Below are positions 15,849 through 24,920 of a DNA stretch of 64,000 bases, one piece after another. The notes below the pieces were generated by a model that had not been told where the DNA came from, did not search any database, and saw only the letters and a program-made list of their open reading frames with translations. A program made the position numbers and the translations under genes. Source of the DNA: Candidatus Villigracilis affinis (lineage in GTDB: Bacteria; Chloroflexota; Anaerolineae; Anaerolineales; Villigracilaceae); assembly GCA_016718275.1 (NCBI GenBank), contig JADKEA010000001.1:124001-188000 (forward strand), given 5' to 3'. Position 1 is the first letter of the stretch. The number at the start of each line of letters is the position of its first letter.

Positions 15849-17144
15849 ATGAAACAAATCTGTGTCGTCGGCGTCGGATACGTCGGCCTTGTCACTGCGG
15901 CCTGTTTTGCCGATCTCGGAAACCGTGTCACCGCGCTGGATGTGAACGAGAAGCGCGTTGAAAACCTCAAAAAGGGCATCATGCCCATTTACGAGCCCGG
16001 TCTCGATGAACTGGTAAAACGCAATGTTAACGCGGGACGCATCACCTTCACCACCTCCTACAAGGAAGCCTTGAAGGACGCCGAATACGCTTTCATCGCG
16101 GTGGGCACCCCCTCCGGCGAAAGCGGCGAAGCGGACCTGCAATATGTGGCCGCAGCGGCCACATCCATCGCAGAGAATATGACCGCTCCGCTGGTCATTA
16201 TCAACAAATCCACGGTTCCGATCGGGACCGGTGACTGGGTGGCCGACATTGTGAAGGGTGCCCAGCCCAAGCCGATGCAATTTGCCGTCGTCTCCTGCCC
16301 CGAGTTTTTACGCGAAGGGTCAGCCATTGGTGATTTCATGAGCCCGCACCGTACCGTGATCGGCTCGCTCGATAAGGACGCCGCGAACAAGGTCGCGCAC
16401 CTGCATTTGCCCTTGCGCGCGCCCATCGTCATCACCGATCTGCGCACCGCTGAAATGATCAAGTACGCCAGCAATGCCTTCCTCGCTACGAAAATCTCCT
16501 TCATCAACGAACTGGCAGACCTGTGCGAACTGGTCGGCGCGGATGTAAAGGAAGTGGCCGCCGGTATGGGCTACGACGCGCGCATCGGCCGTCACTTTTT
16601 GGATGCAGGCCTCGGCTGGGGCGGTTCCTGCTTCCCGAAGGATGTGGAGGCGCTCGCCTTCATGGCCAAGGAAAAGGGACTCAATCCGCGCATTCTCAAC
16701 GATGTGATGGAAGTGAACTACGACCGCCGCACCACCGCTGTCAAGCATGTGGAAAAGATGATCGGCAGCGAATTGAAAGGCAAAACCATCGGCCTGCTCG
16801 GTCTGGCGTTCAAGCCCAACACCGACGACATGCGCGATGCCCCCTCCATTGACATTGCCGCTGCGTTGCTCAAGGCGGGTGCGAAGGTCCGCGCGTATGA
16901 CCCCGTGGCGATGGAAGTGGCCCGCCCCATTCTGCCCGCTGTCGATATGTTCGACGAGCCCTACAAAATGGCGAAAGACTGTGACGCGCTCATGGTCGTC
17001 ACTGAATGGAACGAATTCAAACAGCTTGACCTCGAAAAATTGAAGGGTCTGCTCAAATCCCCTGTCATCTACGATGGGCGCAATATCTACGATCCGCGCT
17101 TGATGAAGGAAATGGGCTTCACCTACCGCGCCATTGGACGATAG
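15849..17144 (+). CDS. ugd: UDP-glucose 6-dehydrogenase
   Basis: 431 residues. It oxidises UDP-glucose to UDP-glucuronate with two NAD+ in the cytoplasm, supplying acidic sugars for extracellular polysaccharide. The N-terminal dinucleotide-binding motif is V-G-V-G-Y-V-G-L. The catalytic cysteine sits in G-W-G-G-S-C-F-P-K-D near residue 263. The C-terminal UDP-binding domain begins near L-L-G-L-A-F-K-P-N-T-D-D-M-R. The SD AGGA is seven bases before ATG. The gene follows the receiver gene by 24 bases, so they may share a transcript. A strong terminator follows. Confidence 0.95.
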   Translation: MKQICVVGVGYVGLVTAACFADLGNRVTALDVNEKRVENLKKGIMPIYEPGLDELVKRNVNAGRITFTTSYKEALKDAEYAFIAVGTPSGESGEADLQYVAAAATSIAENMTAPLVIINKSTVPIGTGDWVADIVKGAQPKPMQFAVVSCPEFLREGSAIGDFMSPHRTVIGSLDKDAANKVAHLHLPLRAPIVITDLRTAEMIKYASNAFLATKISFINELADLCELVGADVKEVAAGMGYDARIGRHFLDAGLGWGGSCFPKDVEALAFMAKEKGLNPRILNDVMEVNYDRRTTAVKHVEKMIGSELKGKTIGLLGLAFKPNTDDMRDAPSIDIAAALLKAGAKVRAYDPVAMEVARPILPAVDMFDEPYKMAKDCDALMVVTEWNEFKQLDLEKLKGLLKSPVIYDGRNIYDPRLMKEMGFTYRAIGR

Positions 17145-17168
17145 TTTCAGTTTGATCGTTCGTTCATC

Positions 17169-17210
17169 AAATAGTCGAATGGTCTGCAAAGGCCATTCGA
17201 CTATTTTGCC
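17169..17210 (+). terminator. intrinsic terminator of ugd
   Basis: AAATAGTCGAATGG (17169-17182) pairs with CCATTCGACTATTT (17193-17206), with a ten-base loop and a short T-run. Confidence 0.82.
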
Positions 17211-17310
17211 TATTTGACCAAAAACTAAAAAAACACTACACTACGAAACAAGGCGAGTATGGACTCTCCGTCCTCATCCTATCCATCAAAACAAGAAACC
17301 ACAAAACTAC

Positions 17311-18213
17311 ATGACCAATCCCCCCGTTTGTAACTACGAAGGCTCCGATTATCAGCAATCCTTTTGGGAACAGGGCGGGCGCGAATACGAAGACCGCGCC
17401 GAAGCCATTGCCCTGAAAAGGATGCTCCCCCCCAGCGGAAAACTCATGCTCGAACTCGGCGCAGGCGCAGGCCGCAACACACCGCGCTATGCGGGCTTCG
17501 AGCGCATCGTCCTGTTGGATTACTCCACCACCCAACTAGCGCAGGCCCAGCAAAGGCTGGGGCGTAGCGAACAATACATCTACGTCGCTGCCGATGTGTA
17601 CCGACTGCCCTTCCGTCAGCATCAATTCGACGCGGCTACCATGATCCGCACCCTGCACCACATGGCTGATGCCCCCAAAGCCCTTGGTCAGATCAGGAAC
17701 GTTCTCGGCTCGAACGCCGTCTTTATCCTTGAATTTGCGAATAAGCTCAACCTGAAGTCGATTCTGCGCTACTGGCTGGGACGCCAAAATTGGAACCCGT
17801 TCAGCCTCGAACCCGTGGAATTTGTGAAGTTGAATTTCGATTTTCACCCCAAGGCTATCCGCAATTGGCTGGGCGAACTCGGCTTCTCCATCGAGAAAAC
17901 GCTGACCGTTTCACATTTCCGCCTCGGATTGTTGAAACGTGTCTTCCCTGCCAAATTCCTCGCCGCGCTGGATGGCTTGTTCCAGCCCACGGGCGCACTC
18001 TGGCAATTCACGCCCAGTGTCTTTCTGAAGGCAAAAGTGAATGGCAATGCTCAAAACGCCGATATTCCCTCGAACGTGATCGGCCTGTTCAAATGCCCCG
18101 AATGCACAGGCGAAAACTTGCAGGAGAAAAATGATCACCTGCTCTGCCCGAACTGCAATGCGCGCTGGTCAGTGAACGACGGCATTTACGATTTCCGCGA
18201 AAAAATGAAGTAG
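17311..18213 (+). CDS. SAM-dependent methyltransferase with C-terminal Trm112-like zinc ribbon
   Basis: 300 residues. Class I methyltransferase core from about residue 40 to 160: motif I is L-M-L-E-L-G-A-G-A-G-R-N and motif II region is I-V-L-L-D-Y-S. The last 45 residues form a small zinc-binding module with two Cys pairs (FKCPECTGENL and LLCPNCNARW), ending N-D-G-I-Y-D-F-R-E. This resembles the Trm112-like ribbon usually found as a separate protein or N-terminal to sugar or quinone methyltransferases; here it is C-terminal. The substrate is unknown; the polysaccharide neighbourhood hints at a sugar or lipid acceptor. Confidence 0.85.
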   Translation: MTNPPVCNYEGSDYQQSFWEQGGREYEDRAEAIALKRMLPPSGKLMLELGAGAGRNTPRYAGFERIVLLDYSTTQLAQAQQRLGRSEQYIYVAADVYRLPFRQHQFDAATMIRTLHHMADAPKALGQIRNVLGSNAVFILEFANKLNLKSILRYWLGRQNWNPFSLEPVEFVKLNFDFHPKAIRNWLGELGFSIEKTLTVSHFRLGLLKRVFPAKFLAALDGLFQPTGALWQFTPSVFLKAKVNGNAQNADIPSNVIGLFKCPECTGENLQEKNDHLLCPNCNARWSVNDGIYDFREKMK

Positions 18214-18246
18214 CACCACCAATCCTGCAAGGCTGGGAGATGCGTC

Positions 18247-18984
18247 ATGACGGACCCTCAAAAACCACTGCCCCACGTTCAACCGTTCGTGGAAAGAAAG
18301 ACCCAACCTCCGCGCAAAAACAGAGTGGATACGCGAGGCCTGTTGAGTATTGTGACCATGTTTGTCAGTCTTGCAGCGCTAACCTTATCCATGTTAGGAG
18401 CGGCGAAGTTTGTATTCGATATTTTTGACGACGGCCTTTCCAACAGCCTTGACGGGTTGCCGATCAAGGTCATCGTTCTCGGAGTTATATTTTTCTTCGG
18501 ATGGGGAATTGGATTGGTTAGTATTCGTTTTTTTGGAAATCTGGTCTATCCCATGATCATCAAAACCTACTCGTGGGCCTGCCTTGTTGCAGTTGGAATT
18601 CTTTATATCAAGGTGATACAGAAATTATATATGCAGAAATATGACTTAACCCATTTCTGGGCATATCTGGCCATGCTATTGGGCGGGCTATTTGTGCTGA
18701 TTTGCCTGCACCTGCTTGTGGAAGATCACGATCTGCGTCCCTTCGCAATCCCATTATTAATCATTAGCGTTATTCAGTTATTTACAATCACCATTCGATA
18801 TGTCTTTATTGCAAATCCAAACGGGCTGATGTTGTTCGGCGATTTTACGATCTTCGGGGTGATGATCTCAATCTCGGCCCTCATGCTCATGCATATCGGC
18901 ATCCTTTCGCCGCTGCGCGATCAGATCAATAATCTATTCACGCATAACCGAACCCCCAGCAAAAACGGAAACAGCGCAGGATAA
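18247..18984 (+). CDS. polytopic membrane protein of unknown function
   Basis: 245 residues with a cytoplasmic N-terminus rich in Pro/Lys (residues 1-28) and about six transmembrane helices. The SD GGGAG precedes ATG 18247. The stop of the methyltransferase lies 33 bases upstream, so the two are probably co-transcribed. No polar motif conserved in transporters is visible. Confidence 0.8.
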   Translation: MTDPQKPLPHVQPFVERKTQPPRKNRVDTRGLLSIVTMFVSLAALTLSMLGAAKFVFDIFDDGLSNSLDGLPIKVIVLGVIFFFGWGIGLVSIRFFGNLVYPMIIKTYSWACLVAVGILYIKVIQKLYMQKYDLTHFWAYLAMLLGGLFVLICLHLLVEDHDLRPFAIPLLIISVIQLFTITIRYVFIANPNGLMLFGDFTIFGVMISISALMLMHIGILSPLRDQINNLFTHNRTPSKNGNSAG

Positions 18985-18989
18985 TCAAT

Positions 18990-19029
18990 AAAAACAGCCG
19001 CAAAGCATAGATGCTCTGCGGCTGTTTTT
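18990..19029. terminator. bidirectional terminator between convergent genes
   Basis: AAAAACAGCCGCA (18990-19002) and TGCGGCTGTTTTT (19017-19029) with an inner AGCAT/ATGCT stem. It has T-runs on both strands and serves the membrane protein gene and the kinase gene that ends at 19044. Confidence 0.9.
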
Positions 19030-19043
19030 ATTTAATGGTTGTG

Positions 19044-22000
19044 TTACTTTACCAGTGGAAGGCGGATCACAAATGTGCTGCCGGGGAAATTTGTTTCGTC
19101 GTGGCCGTTGCTTTCGACCCAGATATTGCCCTGTAGCGCCTTTACGATACCCGCAGCGATCGCGAGTCCAAGCCCGGCGCCGCCGCCTTTGTAATTGGTG
19201 CGGCTGGAGGAATGCAATTCCACCGTTCCCAATTGGAACAATTTCTCAAAGATGATCTTGTGGTGTTCGGCGTCGATACCGATGCCCGTATCTTTGATAC
19301 GGATCTCAGCCTGTTTGCCCAGGCGCGCATCCTCAACCACACTCGCAGAGACTGTAATGGAACCGCCGTCAGGGGTGAACTTGATTGCGTTGACGATGAC
19401 ATGGTCCAACGCCTTCTTGAGCAGTTCAGGGTCCGCCAAAAGGGGGGGAATTTCCTTTATCGCTTCATCAAGCTCAAATTTAAGTTGACGCGTTTCCAGA
19501 TCCTTCAAATAATCCTTGTGGATCAACCGTAGGAGCAGATTCAAGCTAACCGGCTCCACATGCGGATTCGTGATCTGGTTATCCAACCGTGCCACATCGA
19601 GCATACTGCTGACGACCTGATGCAAACGATTCGTGCCCTGTGAAACGCCTTCGATGGCCTGCGATAGAACGTTATTGGCCTGAACCACCGGATCCACGCT
19701 CAACATGCCGAGATAGCCTTTGATAACCGTAAGCGGTGTGCGCAATTCATGCGCAGCCACCTGAATGAACGCAGACTTGTTCTTGTCATGTTTTGCCAGC
19801 GTGTTGTAGGCGTTATTCAACTCTTCCACGCGCTGAGAAACCATGCGCTCCATCATTTGGTTGATGCTGGTCACTTCGTCGTACAAACGCGCGTTTTCCA
19901 AAGCGACGATGGCCTGCATGGCAAATGTGGCGGCCATCAAACCGTCATCCTCATTGAATCCGCTGTGTGTACGGCTGAGCATCAGCAAACCGATGACTTT
20001 ATCCTTCGAGTAAAGCGGCACGCCCATCCATGAATGATCGCGCGGCAGCCAGGACGGTTGACGCCAGTCTTTTACAGCGTCTACATTATGAACGAGCAGG
20101 GTTTCGCCTTTTCGTGCAATGGTCTTGTAGAAATCCTTGCCATCAAGCTGAATATTGAAATCGGACACATCCTGATCGGCGGGCAGACCTTGATGTGAGC
20201 GGATACGCGGCACACCGTTGACATCTTCCATGAGCAGAATGCCGCGATCATAGGGCAGTACCTGCTGTAATTGTTCGAGAATCTGATGCGGGAGTTTTTC
20301 GATCGTGGTCAAAGACGATAACTGGCGCGAAGAACGAGCCAGCGCTTCCGCCCCGCGACGACGTATCTGCTCGGACTCAAAAAGTTTTGCATTTTGCGAA
20401 GCGGCTTTCTCGGCGGCATCCCGTGCGCGGGCAAGTTCCACTGCCCGTTCACGCGCCTCACTCAAAAGACGTTCCACTTCCTGCTGTGCCTGTTCGCGCT
20501 GCTGCACAAGCATGGTTCGCAGGAGGGCGCTGGAAAGTAAATTCTTCAAGCGCATGTAAATATCCCAATCCGTCGGACCCATCTCTGCCCACATGAAACC
20601 AAAACGATTGCTTGCCAATGCCAGGGGCATGACCACGGCAGCATAGCGATGATCTTCAGGGGTCTTGCCGCGCGGCACGAGACGTCCCGTGGCGATTGCA
20701 GATTTTTCCTGCGGGATCTGGAATTTATCCTGATCGTATTGCAAGAGCAGGCGATAACTTTCCGGGGTTGGGGATAATACCGAGCCCGGCGAAGCGAAAT
20801 CGCTGTAGAACATCAAGTACCAGCGGTTCAAGCCCAGCACCGGGAAATGCTTCGAAAGCGCATCACCGATCTCTTCCAGGGTCATGGCGGGAGCCATGGA
20901 GAAGCTGAAGTGATTCAGCGCTTCTTCCTGTTGTTCAAACTGCAAACGGCGGAAGGCCTGCGCGCGCTGCGACAACTCACCCACCAGCATACGCGCCTGT
21001 TGGAAGAGATTCTCCGCGCGTAACATGGTGGTGTTACTTGTAATGCCGCCCAGCGCATAGCGTCTGAAAATGGAAATGACATTGTGCCAGGTCGTAGAGT
21101 CATAATTGGATCGCTGCAATAACTCAACCGTGGTCTGGATCATCTTCAGGAATGAGTCGCTTTTGTCCAATTCGCGCAGGCTGACCAGGAAAATATCCCA
21201 GGTGCGTCCAAACACATCGATGTATTGAGCCCGCTCCGGACTGTCTTCCGGAATGCCCGCCGCGCTAAACAATGCACGGATGGCGGCGTCGCGTTTATTC
21301 TCCAAACGCCCGGTGTGTGACACTTCCTTGGGAAGTACCACCGCCCGTTTTACGTTTTCCGGCAAACAACCGCAAGACCAGCGCACCACCAGCTGTGCAG
21401 GCATGACATTAACGTCATTTACCTTCTCGCCGTTCATGCTCTTTAGCAGGGCATCAAAGGCTCTTTTCCCCGTCTCGAAAAAGGGCTGATTTACCGTGGT
21501 GAGCGGCACGCCCATTGATTTTGATTCACTGACATCGTCAAAACCGGTCACAGCGATGCTATCGGGCACTTGAATGCCGCGCTGTTGCAAAACCTCTATG
21601 GCACCAAAGGCCATGCGGTCGTTCGAAGCCGCGATCGCCTGAACACGAACCGCCCGTTCATCCAGCAGGGTGCGCACTGCGGCGCGTCCGCTTTCGGTGG
21701 TGTAATCGCCATCCACGACGAGACGTTCATCGAAACGGATGTCATGTATCTTCAGTTCTTCCAAATAGGCATTGAAACGTTGGTCAGCTTCCAGATGTCC
21801 TTGCATTCCCCGAATAAATGCGATGCGTTTGTAACCGTGCATTTCGATCAAATGGCGGATCATCGCACGCATGCCGCCTTCATTATCCGCAATAAAAGAG
21901 GGTACACCCTCCGCCGGTATCGCAAATGAGACAAGCGGTGTCGGCGAAAAAATTCGACAAAAATCCCTGATCGCTTCCGCTTTGGTGCCGTGGCTCAAGT

Positions 22001-22250
22001 CGGCGGAAAGCAAAATGCCGTCGAAATGGCCGGGTTTGACCAGGTCATACAACCCATAGGAATACCCGCCGTGCTGGGGCGAGGCAATGGCCGTGGGTCT
22101 GCCGCCCACAAAACAAACCACGTTGATATCGCTGGCACGGGCTGAATCCAGGACGCCATCCATGAACTCAGCGCCCCAACTGCGGCTTAATTGTGCACCG
22201 AGTACAGCAATTGTTCTTCTTTTACTGGCAGACTGATTTGGAAGTGTCAT
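19044..22250 (-). CDS. giant cytoplasmic histidine kinase with N-terminal LacI-type sugar-sensor domain
   Basis: 1068 residues, no signal peptide and no membrane helix. Residues about 12-300 are a LacI/GalR-type periplasmic-binding-like sensor (TIAVLGAQLSRSWGAEFMDG, A-S-N-D-R-M-A-F-G-A-I-E-V, V-T-G-F-D-D) without the DNA-binding headpiece, ending in R-W-S-C-G-C. A helical region (330-590) and a coiled coil (about 600-650) lead to a GAF domain (about 670-800), a HisKA helix with A-A-H-E-L-R-T-P-L-T near residue 835, and a HATPase domain (D-T-G-I-G-I-D, G-A-G-L-G-L-A-I). It should autophosphorylate in response to an intracellular ligand, perhaps a sugar. TATAAT lies 13 bases before ATG. No response regulator is adjacent on this strand. 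Confidence 0.9.
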   Translation of the reverse strand: MTLPNQSASKRRTIAVLGAQLSRSWGAEFMDGVLDSARASDINVVCFVGGRPTAIASPQHGGYSYGLYDLVKPGHFDGILLSADLSHGTKAEAIRDFCRIFSPTPLVSFAIPAEGVPSFIADNEGGMRAMIRHLIEMHGYKRIAFIRGMQGHLEADQRFNAYLEELKIHDIRFDERLVVDGDYTTESGRAAVRTLLDERAVRVQAIAASNDRMAFGAIEVLQQRGIQVPDSIAVTGFDDVSESKSMGVPLTTVNQPFFETGKRAFDALLKSMNGEKVNDVNVMPAQLVVRWSCGCLPENVKRAVVLPKEVSHTGRLENKRDAAIRALFSAAGIPEDSPERAQYIDVFGRTWDIFLVSLRELDKSDSFLKMIQTTVELLQRSNYDSTTWHNVISIFRRYALGGITSNTTMLRAENLFQQARMLVGELSQRAQAFRRLQFEQQEEALNHFSFSMAPAMTLEEIGDALSKHFPVLGLNRWYLMFYSDFASPGSVLSPTPESYRLLLQYDQDKFQIPQEKSAIATGRLVPRGKTPEDHRYAAVVMPLALASNRFGFMWAEMGPTDWDIYMRLKNLLSSALLRTMLVQQREQAQQEVERLLSEARERAVELARARDAAEKAASQNAKLFESEQIRRRGAEALARSSRQLSSLTTIEKLPHQILEQLQQVLPYDRGILLMEDVNGVPRIRSHQGLPADQDVSDFNIQLDGKDFYKTIARKGETLLVHNVDAVKDWRQPSWLPRDHSWMGVPLYSKDKVIGLLMLSRTHSGFNEDDGLMAATFAMQAIVALENARLYDEVTSINQMMERMVSQRVEELNNAYNTLAKHDKNKSAFIQVAAHELRTPLTVIKGYLGMLSVDPVVQANNVLSQAIEGVSQGTNRLHQVVSSMLDVARLDNQITNPHVEPVSLNLLLRLIHKDYLKDLETRQLKFELDEAIKEIPPLLADPELLKKALDHVIVNAIKFTPDGGSITVSASVVEDARLGKQAEIRIKDTGIGIDAEHHKIIFEKLFQLGTVELHSSSRTNYKGGGAGLGLAIAAGIVKALQGNIWVESNGHDETNFPGSTFVIRLPLVK

Positions 22251-22263
22251 TTTGAGTGGCGAA

Positions 22264-22269
22264 ATTATA
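22264..22269 (-). promoter_or_regulatory. putative -10 box of the giant kinase gene
   Basis: TATAAT on the minus strand, 13 bases before ATG 22250 with no SD between. Leader would be only about six bases. Confidence 0.45.
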
Positions 22270-22332
22270 CGTCAGGAAATATGAATCGTGTCTGTCAATT
22301 TTGAAAAGAAATGAATTTGTCACACTGCATTT

Positions 22333-22656
22333 TTATGCGCGGATCATGGTCAGCAGCATTTTGAATCTCTCCACGGCAAACAGTGCGTGCGGCTCGTTGG
22401 CAGGCATGACGATGGCATCCCCCGCTTTCAAATCAAATGGGTTTCCTGAAATGGTCACCCGTGCTTCGCCTTCCAGTACATACACGAGCGCGTCGAATGG
22501 AGCGGTATGCTCGCTCAAGCCCTGTTCCTTATCGAATGCAAACAGGGTGACATTCCCGGCATCCGCTTTGGTGATCTGACGGCTGACCACGGCGGCATCC
22601 TGATAGGACACCATTTCCGCGAGGGTTAAAACTTGTGATTTGGGTGCTGTAGACAT
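22333..22656 (-). CDS. small cupin-domain protein
   Basis: 107 residues from ATG 22656 (MSTAPKSQVLTLAEM), chosen for its perfect SD GGAGG five bases upstream; the longer frame to 22770 lies inside the previous gene. The cupin barrel shows motif 1, S-E-H-T-A-P-F-D-A-L-V-Y-V-L-E-G, and motif 2, L-K-A-G-D-A-I-V-M-P-A-N-E-P-H-A. Motif 1 has one His where many cupins have two, so metal binding may be reduced. Likely a small ligand-binding or dioxygenase-like protein; substrate unknown. A terminator hairpin sits immediately before its SD. Confidence 0.88.
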   Translation of the reverse strand: MSTAPKSQVLTLAEMVSYQDAAVVSRQITKADAGNVTLFAFDKEQGLSEHTAPFDALVYVLEGEARVTISGNPFDLKAGDAIVMPANEPHALFAVERFKMLLTMIRA

Positions 22657-22664
22657 GTGACCTC

Positions 22665-22698
22665 CAAAAAAGCAGGTCACACCGTGGGTGTGACCTGC
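22665..22698 (-). terminator. terminator of the protease gene, abutting the cupin SD
   Basis: GCAGGTCACACC / GGTGTGACCTGC stem (22672-22683 with 22687-22698), three-base loop, TTTTTT, then GGAGG of the cupin gene without a gap. Confidence 0.82.
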
Positions 22699-22708
22699 AA
22701 ATTGTATG

Positions 22709-24745
22709 TTATTTGATTTCGATCTGGTAGGAGGCGAGTTCTCTCGTAAACCTTGTTGTGCCTGAAACAACCAGATATGCTTTTTGACCGGGCTGCAACG
22801 AGATCGAGATATCGGCAGTCTGATCTGGATTTAGCGGGATCATCGTCACGCTTGAATCACTTGTCAGGATGAGGGCCAGCCCAAAGGTCTGGGGGAGAAC
22901 GTTTTGGACTCGGACAAATCCCTTCGCTTCCCAGCCGCCATCGTCCGCTTCAAAATCGGAGCTATAGCCTGCTGCATCGACCTTGACATCATCCAGCAAA
23001 AAGCCTTCGCCGTTCACTGCCGCATCCGTGACATATTCAAAACGGACAAACACCTTCTTGCCAGCAAACTGCGAAAGGTCAACCTTTTCCTCTTTCCAGC
23101 CGCCTGTTACGCCCGTGTAGCCCCAGCCGTATGAATTTCCGGAGGGGTCAGTGTCGGTGCCCGAGGGCGTGGTGACGATCTCCCAGGTAACGCCATCTTC
23201 CGATGTTTCGAGGTAGAGGTAATCCCAATCTGTTTCGATATCGTACCAGGTCTGGTAGGAGAGTTCGATCGGGCCGCTGACAGTGGTGAAATCGAATTCA
23301 CGTGTCAGGGTCATATCCGATTCGTCACCCTTGTTCGACCAAAAGGCATATTCACCGGAAGCGGGATCGGCGGGCAACAGCCCCGTAACCGTTGAGCCAG
23401 TGAAAGAGATCGTGTGATCGCCCGCGCATTCGATGGCGATGTAATCGACACCATATTGATGCACATCACGCTTGATCGGGGTTTGCGGACAATTGAAAAT
23501 CGTCTCAGTTGCAGAGGCGCGATTCGCCGCAGGATAATTGGTGTAAATATAGCGTCCATCACCAACCGACGCATCGAGCAGGAAGTTGGTTGTTGCCCAA
23601 TCCATAAAGAAGGCATCGGCGCTGATCGGCTGTCCACTGACGGGATCGGTGGCATCGATCTGGCGCAACACATTCTCAACGCTGTCCAACCCATTTGCGG
23701 GGTCCTTGACGAGCGCCTTGGTGGCATCCTCACCAAAACGGTCGAGGAAGTAGGTCATGAACAAAAAGCCTGCGCCATAATGTGGTGTGGTGGCGTTTTG
23801 GTCATTGGGCCAGTCGTTCAATTGCATATCGGGGTCAGTGATATAGAGCCAGTCAAAACCACCGGGGTCATATCCATTGAGGAATGCCGCGAGTTCAGAC
23901 GAACCTTCATTCAACCATGAGGTTTCATTCAAATCCTGATTCCAATGGATCATATGTTGGAACTCATGCGCCAGCACACCGTAAGTAAACTCTTCGCCAA
24001 GGAAGGTATTATCGGCATTGAAGAGGAACATCTCATGGGCATTGGAAAATTCATGCACCAGCGGGTGCACAGAATCGGCGGAAGAGAAATAACCCGCAAT
24101 GGAAGATCCCAAACCTCTTGAATACAGGATGTAGATATGCTCATCGCCATCAATGCCGGGTGACCATTCATCGCCGAAGAATTCGCGATTGGTCGGATAA
24201 ATTTTATTCTCGAAGGCATCCATCAAAGCTTTCATTTCGCCGTCATCGTACGACACACCATCCTGCACCCAAAAATAAACATGCGGTGTGACATAGCGCA
24301 GCGTAGCTTGAACTTCAGAGTTCTCATTGGTGCCCACGTCGGTTACCCAGAATGTATCAGTATCGCCGACGACACGCGGAGCAGCAGTGGTCGCCATGAC
24401 ATCCGGGATGTCGCATTTCCCTTCCATGCGACAGGCCAATTCCTTCGGTTCATTCGGCGGGACAACTGTAGTTTCCAAAATTTGAAGAGTCTCACCGTTG
24501 ATGGATTCAACCGGCGGACGGATAACTTCCGGTTCAACCGCAGGCGTGGGAGGGTCAACGGGGAAAAGCGGATTGTCGGTCGGCGGCTCGCTGGTTACTA
24601 ATACAGGAGCGGATTGGGAAAATGCATAATACCCATACCCGGCCATCCCGGCGACCAGCACGCAGATGCAGCACAACAAAACGACAATGCCGATCACAAC
24701 GGCTGAAACACCTGATTTGCTTTCTGTCTCATTATTTTCGATCAT
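22709..24745 (-). CDS. membrane-anchored or secreted zinc metalloprotease (immune-inhibitor-A-like)
   Basis: 678 residues from ATG 24745, which has AGAGG six bases upstream; an ATG two codons earlier overlaps that SD. Residues about 12-40 form a signal anchor (VVIGIVVLLCCICVLVAGMAGYGYYAF). The protease domain has the zinc motif H-E-F-Q-H-M-I-H-W near residue 265, followed by N-E-G-S-S-E-L-A, where the Glu is the probable third ligand. Around residues 470-600 lies a beta-sandwich of MAM/immune-inhibitor type (Y-L-Y-L-E-T-S-E-D-G-V-T-W, F-L-L-D-D-V-K-V). A short C-terminal beta domain follows. It should act outside the cell on proteins. Confidence 0.85.
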   Translation of the reverse strand: MIENNETESKSGVSAVVIGIVVLLCCICVLVAGMAGYGYYAFSQSAPVLVTSEPPTDNPLFPVDPPTPAVEPEVIRPPVESINGETLQILETTVVPPNEPKELACRMEGKCDIPDVMATTAAPRVVGDTDTFWVTDVGTNENSEVQATLRYVTPHVYFWVQDGVSYDDGEMKALMDAFENKIYPTNREFFGDEWSPGIDGDEHIYILYSRGLGSSIAGYFSSADSVHPLVHEFSNAHEMFLFNADNTFLGEEFTYGVLAHEFQHMIHWNQDLNETSWLNEGSSELAAFLNGYDPGGFDWLYITDPDMQLNDWPNDQNATTPHYGAGFLFMTYFLDRFGEDATKALVKDPANGLDSVENVLRQIDATDPVSGQPISADAFFMDWATTNFLLDASVGDGRYIYTNYPAANRASATETIFNCPQTPIKRDVHQYGVDYIAIECAGDHTISFTGSTVTGLLPADPASGEYAFWSNKGDESDMTLTREFDFTTVSGPIELSYQTWYDIETDWDYLYLETSEDGVTWEIVTTPSGTDTDPSGNSYGWGYTGVTGGWKEEKVDLSQFAGKKVFVRFEYVTDAAVNGEGFLLDDVKVDAAGYSSDFEADDGGWEAKGFVRVQNVLPQTFGLALILTSDSSVTMIPLNPDQTADISISLQPGQKAYLVVSGTTRFTRELASYQIEIK

Positions 24746-24838
24746 TTTCATCCTCTGGATTTTTAAAAGATTGCCTCATCATACCGTGACTGAGTGAAAA
24801 AGGGATTAGGAAATTGGAGGGAGGGGAAGGCTGAAAGA

Positions 24839-24878
24839 AGAAAGACGAAAGAAGTATTACATCTTCTTTCGTCTTTCT
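24839..24878 (-). terminator. hairpin downstream of clpC
   Basis: AGAAAGACGAAAGAAG (24839-24854) and CTTCTTTCGTCTTTCT (24863-24878), 16-bp perfect stem, eight-base loop; only a short T-run follows on the minus strand. The remaining intergenic bases to 24745 hold no gene. Confidence 0.65.
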
Positions 24879-24920
24879 ATTCACTGTTTACTATTCACTT
24901 TGCTTTGTACTATTCACTTC

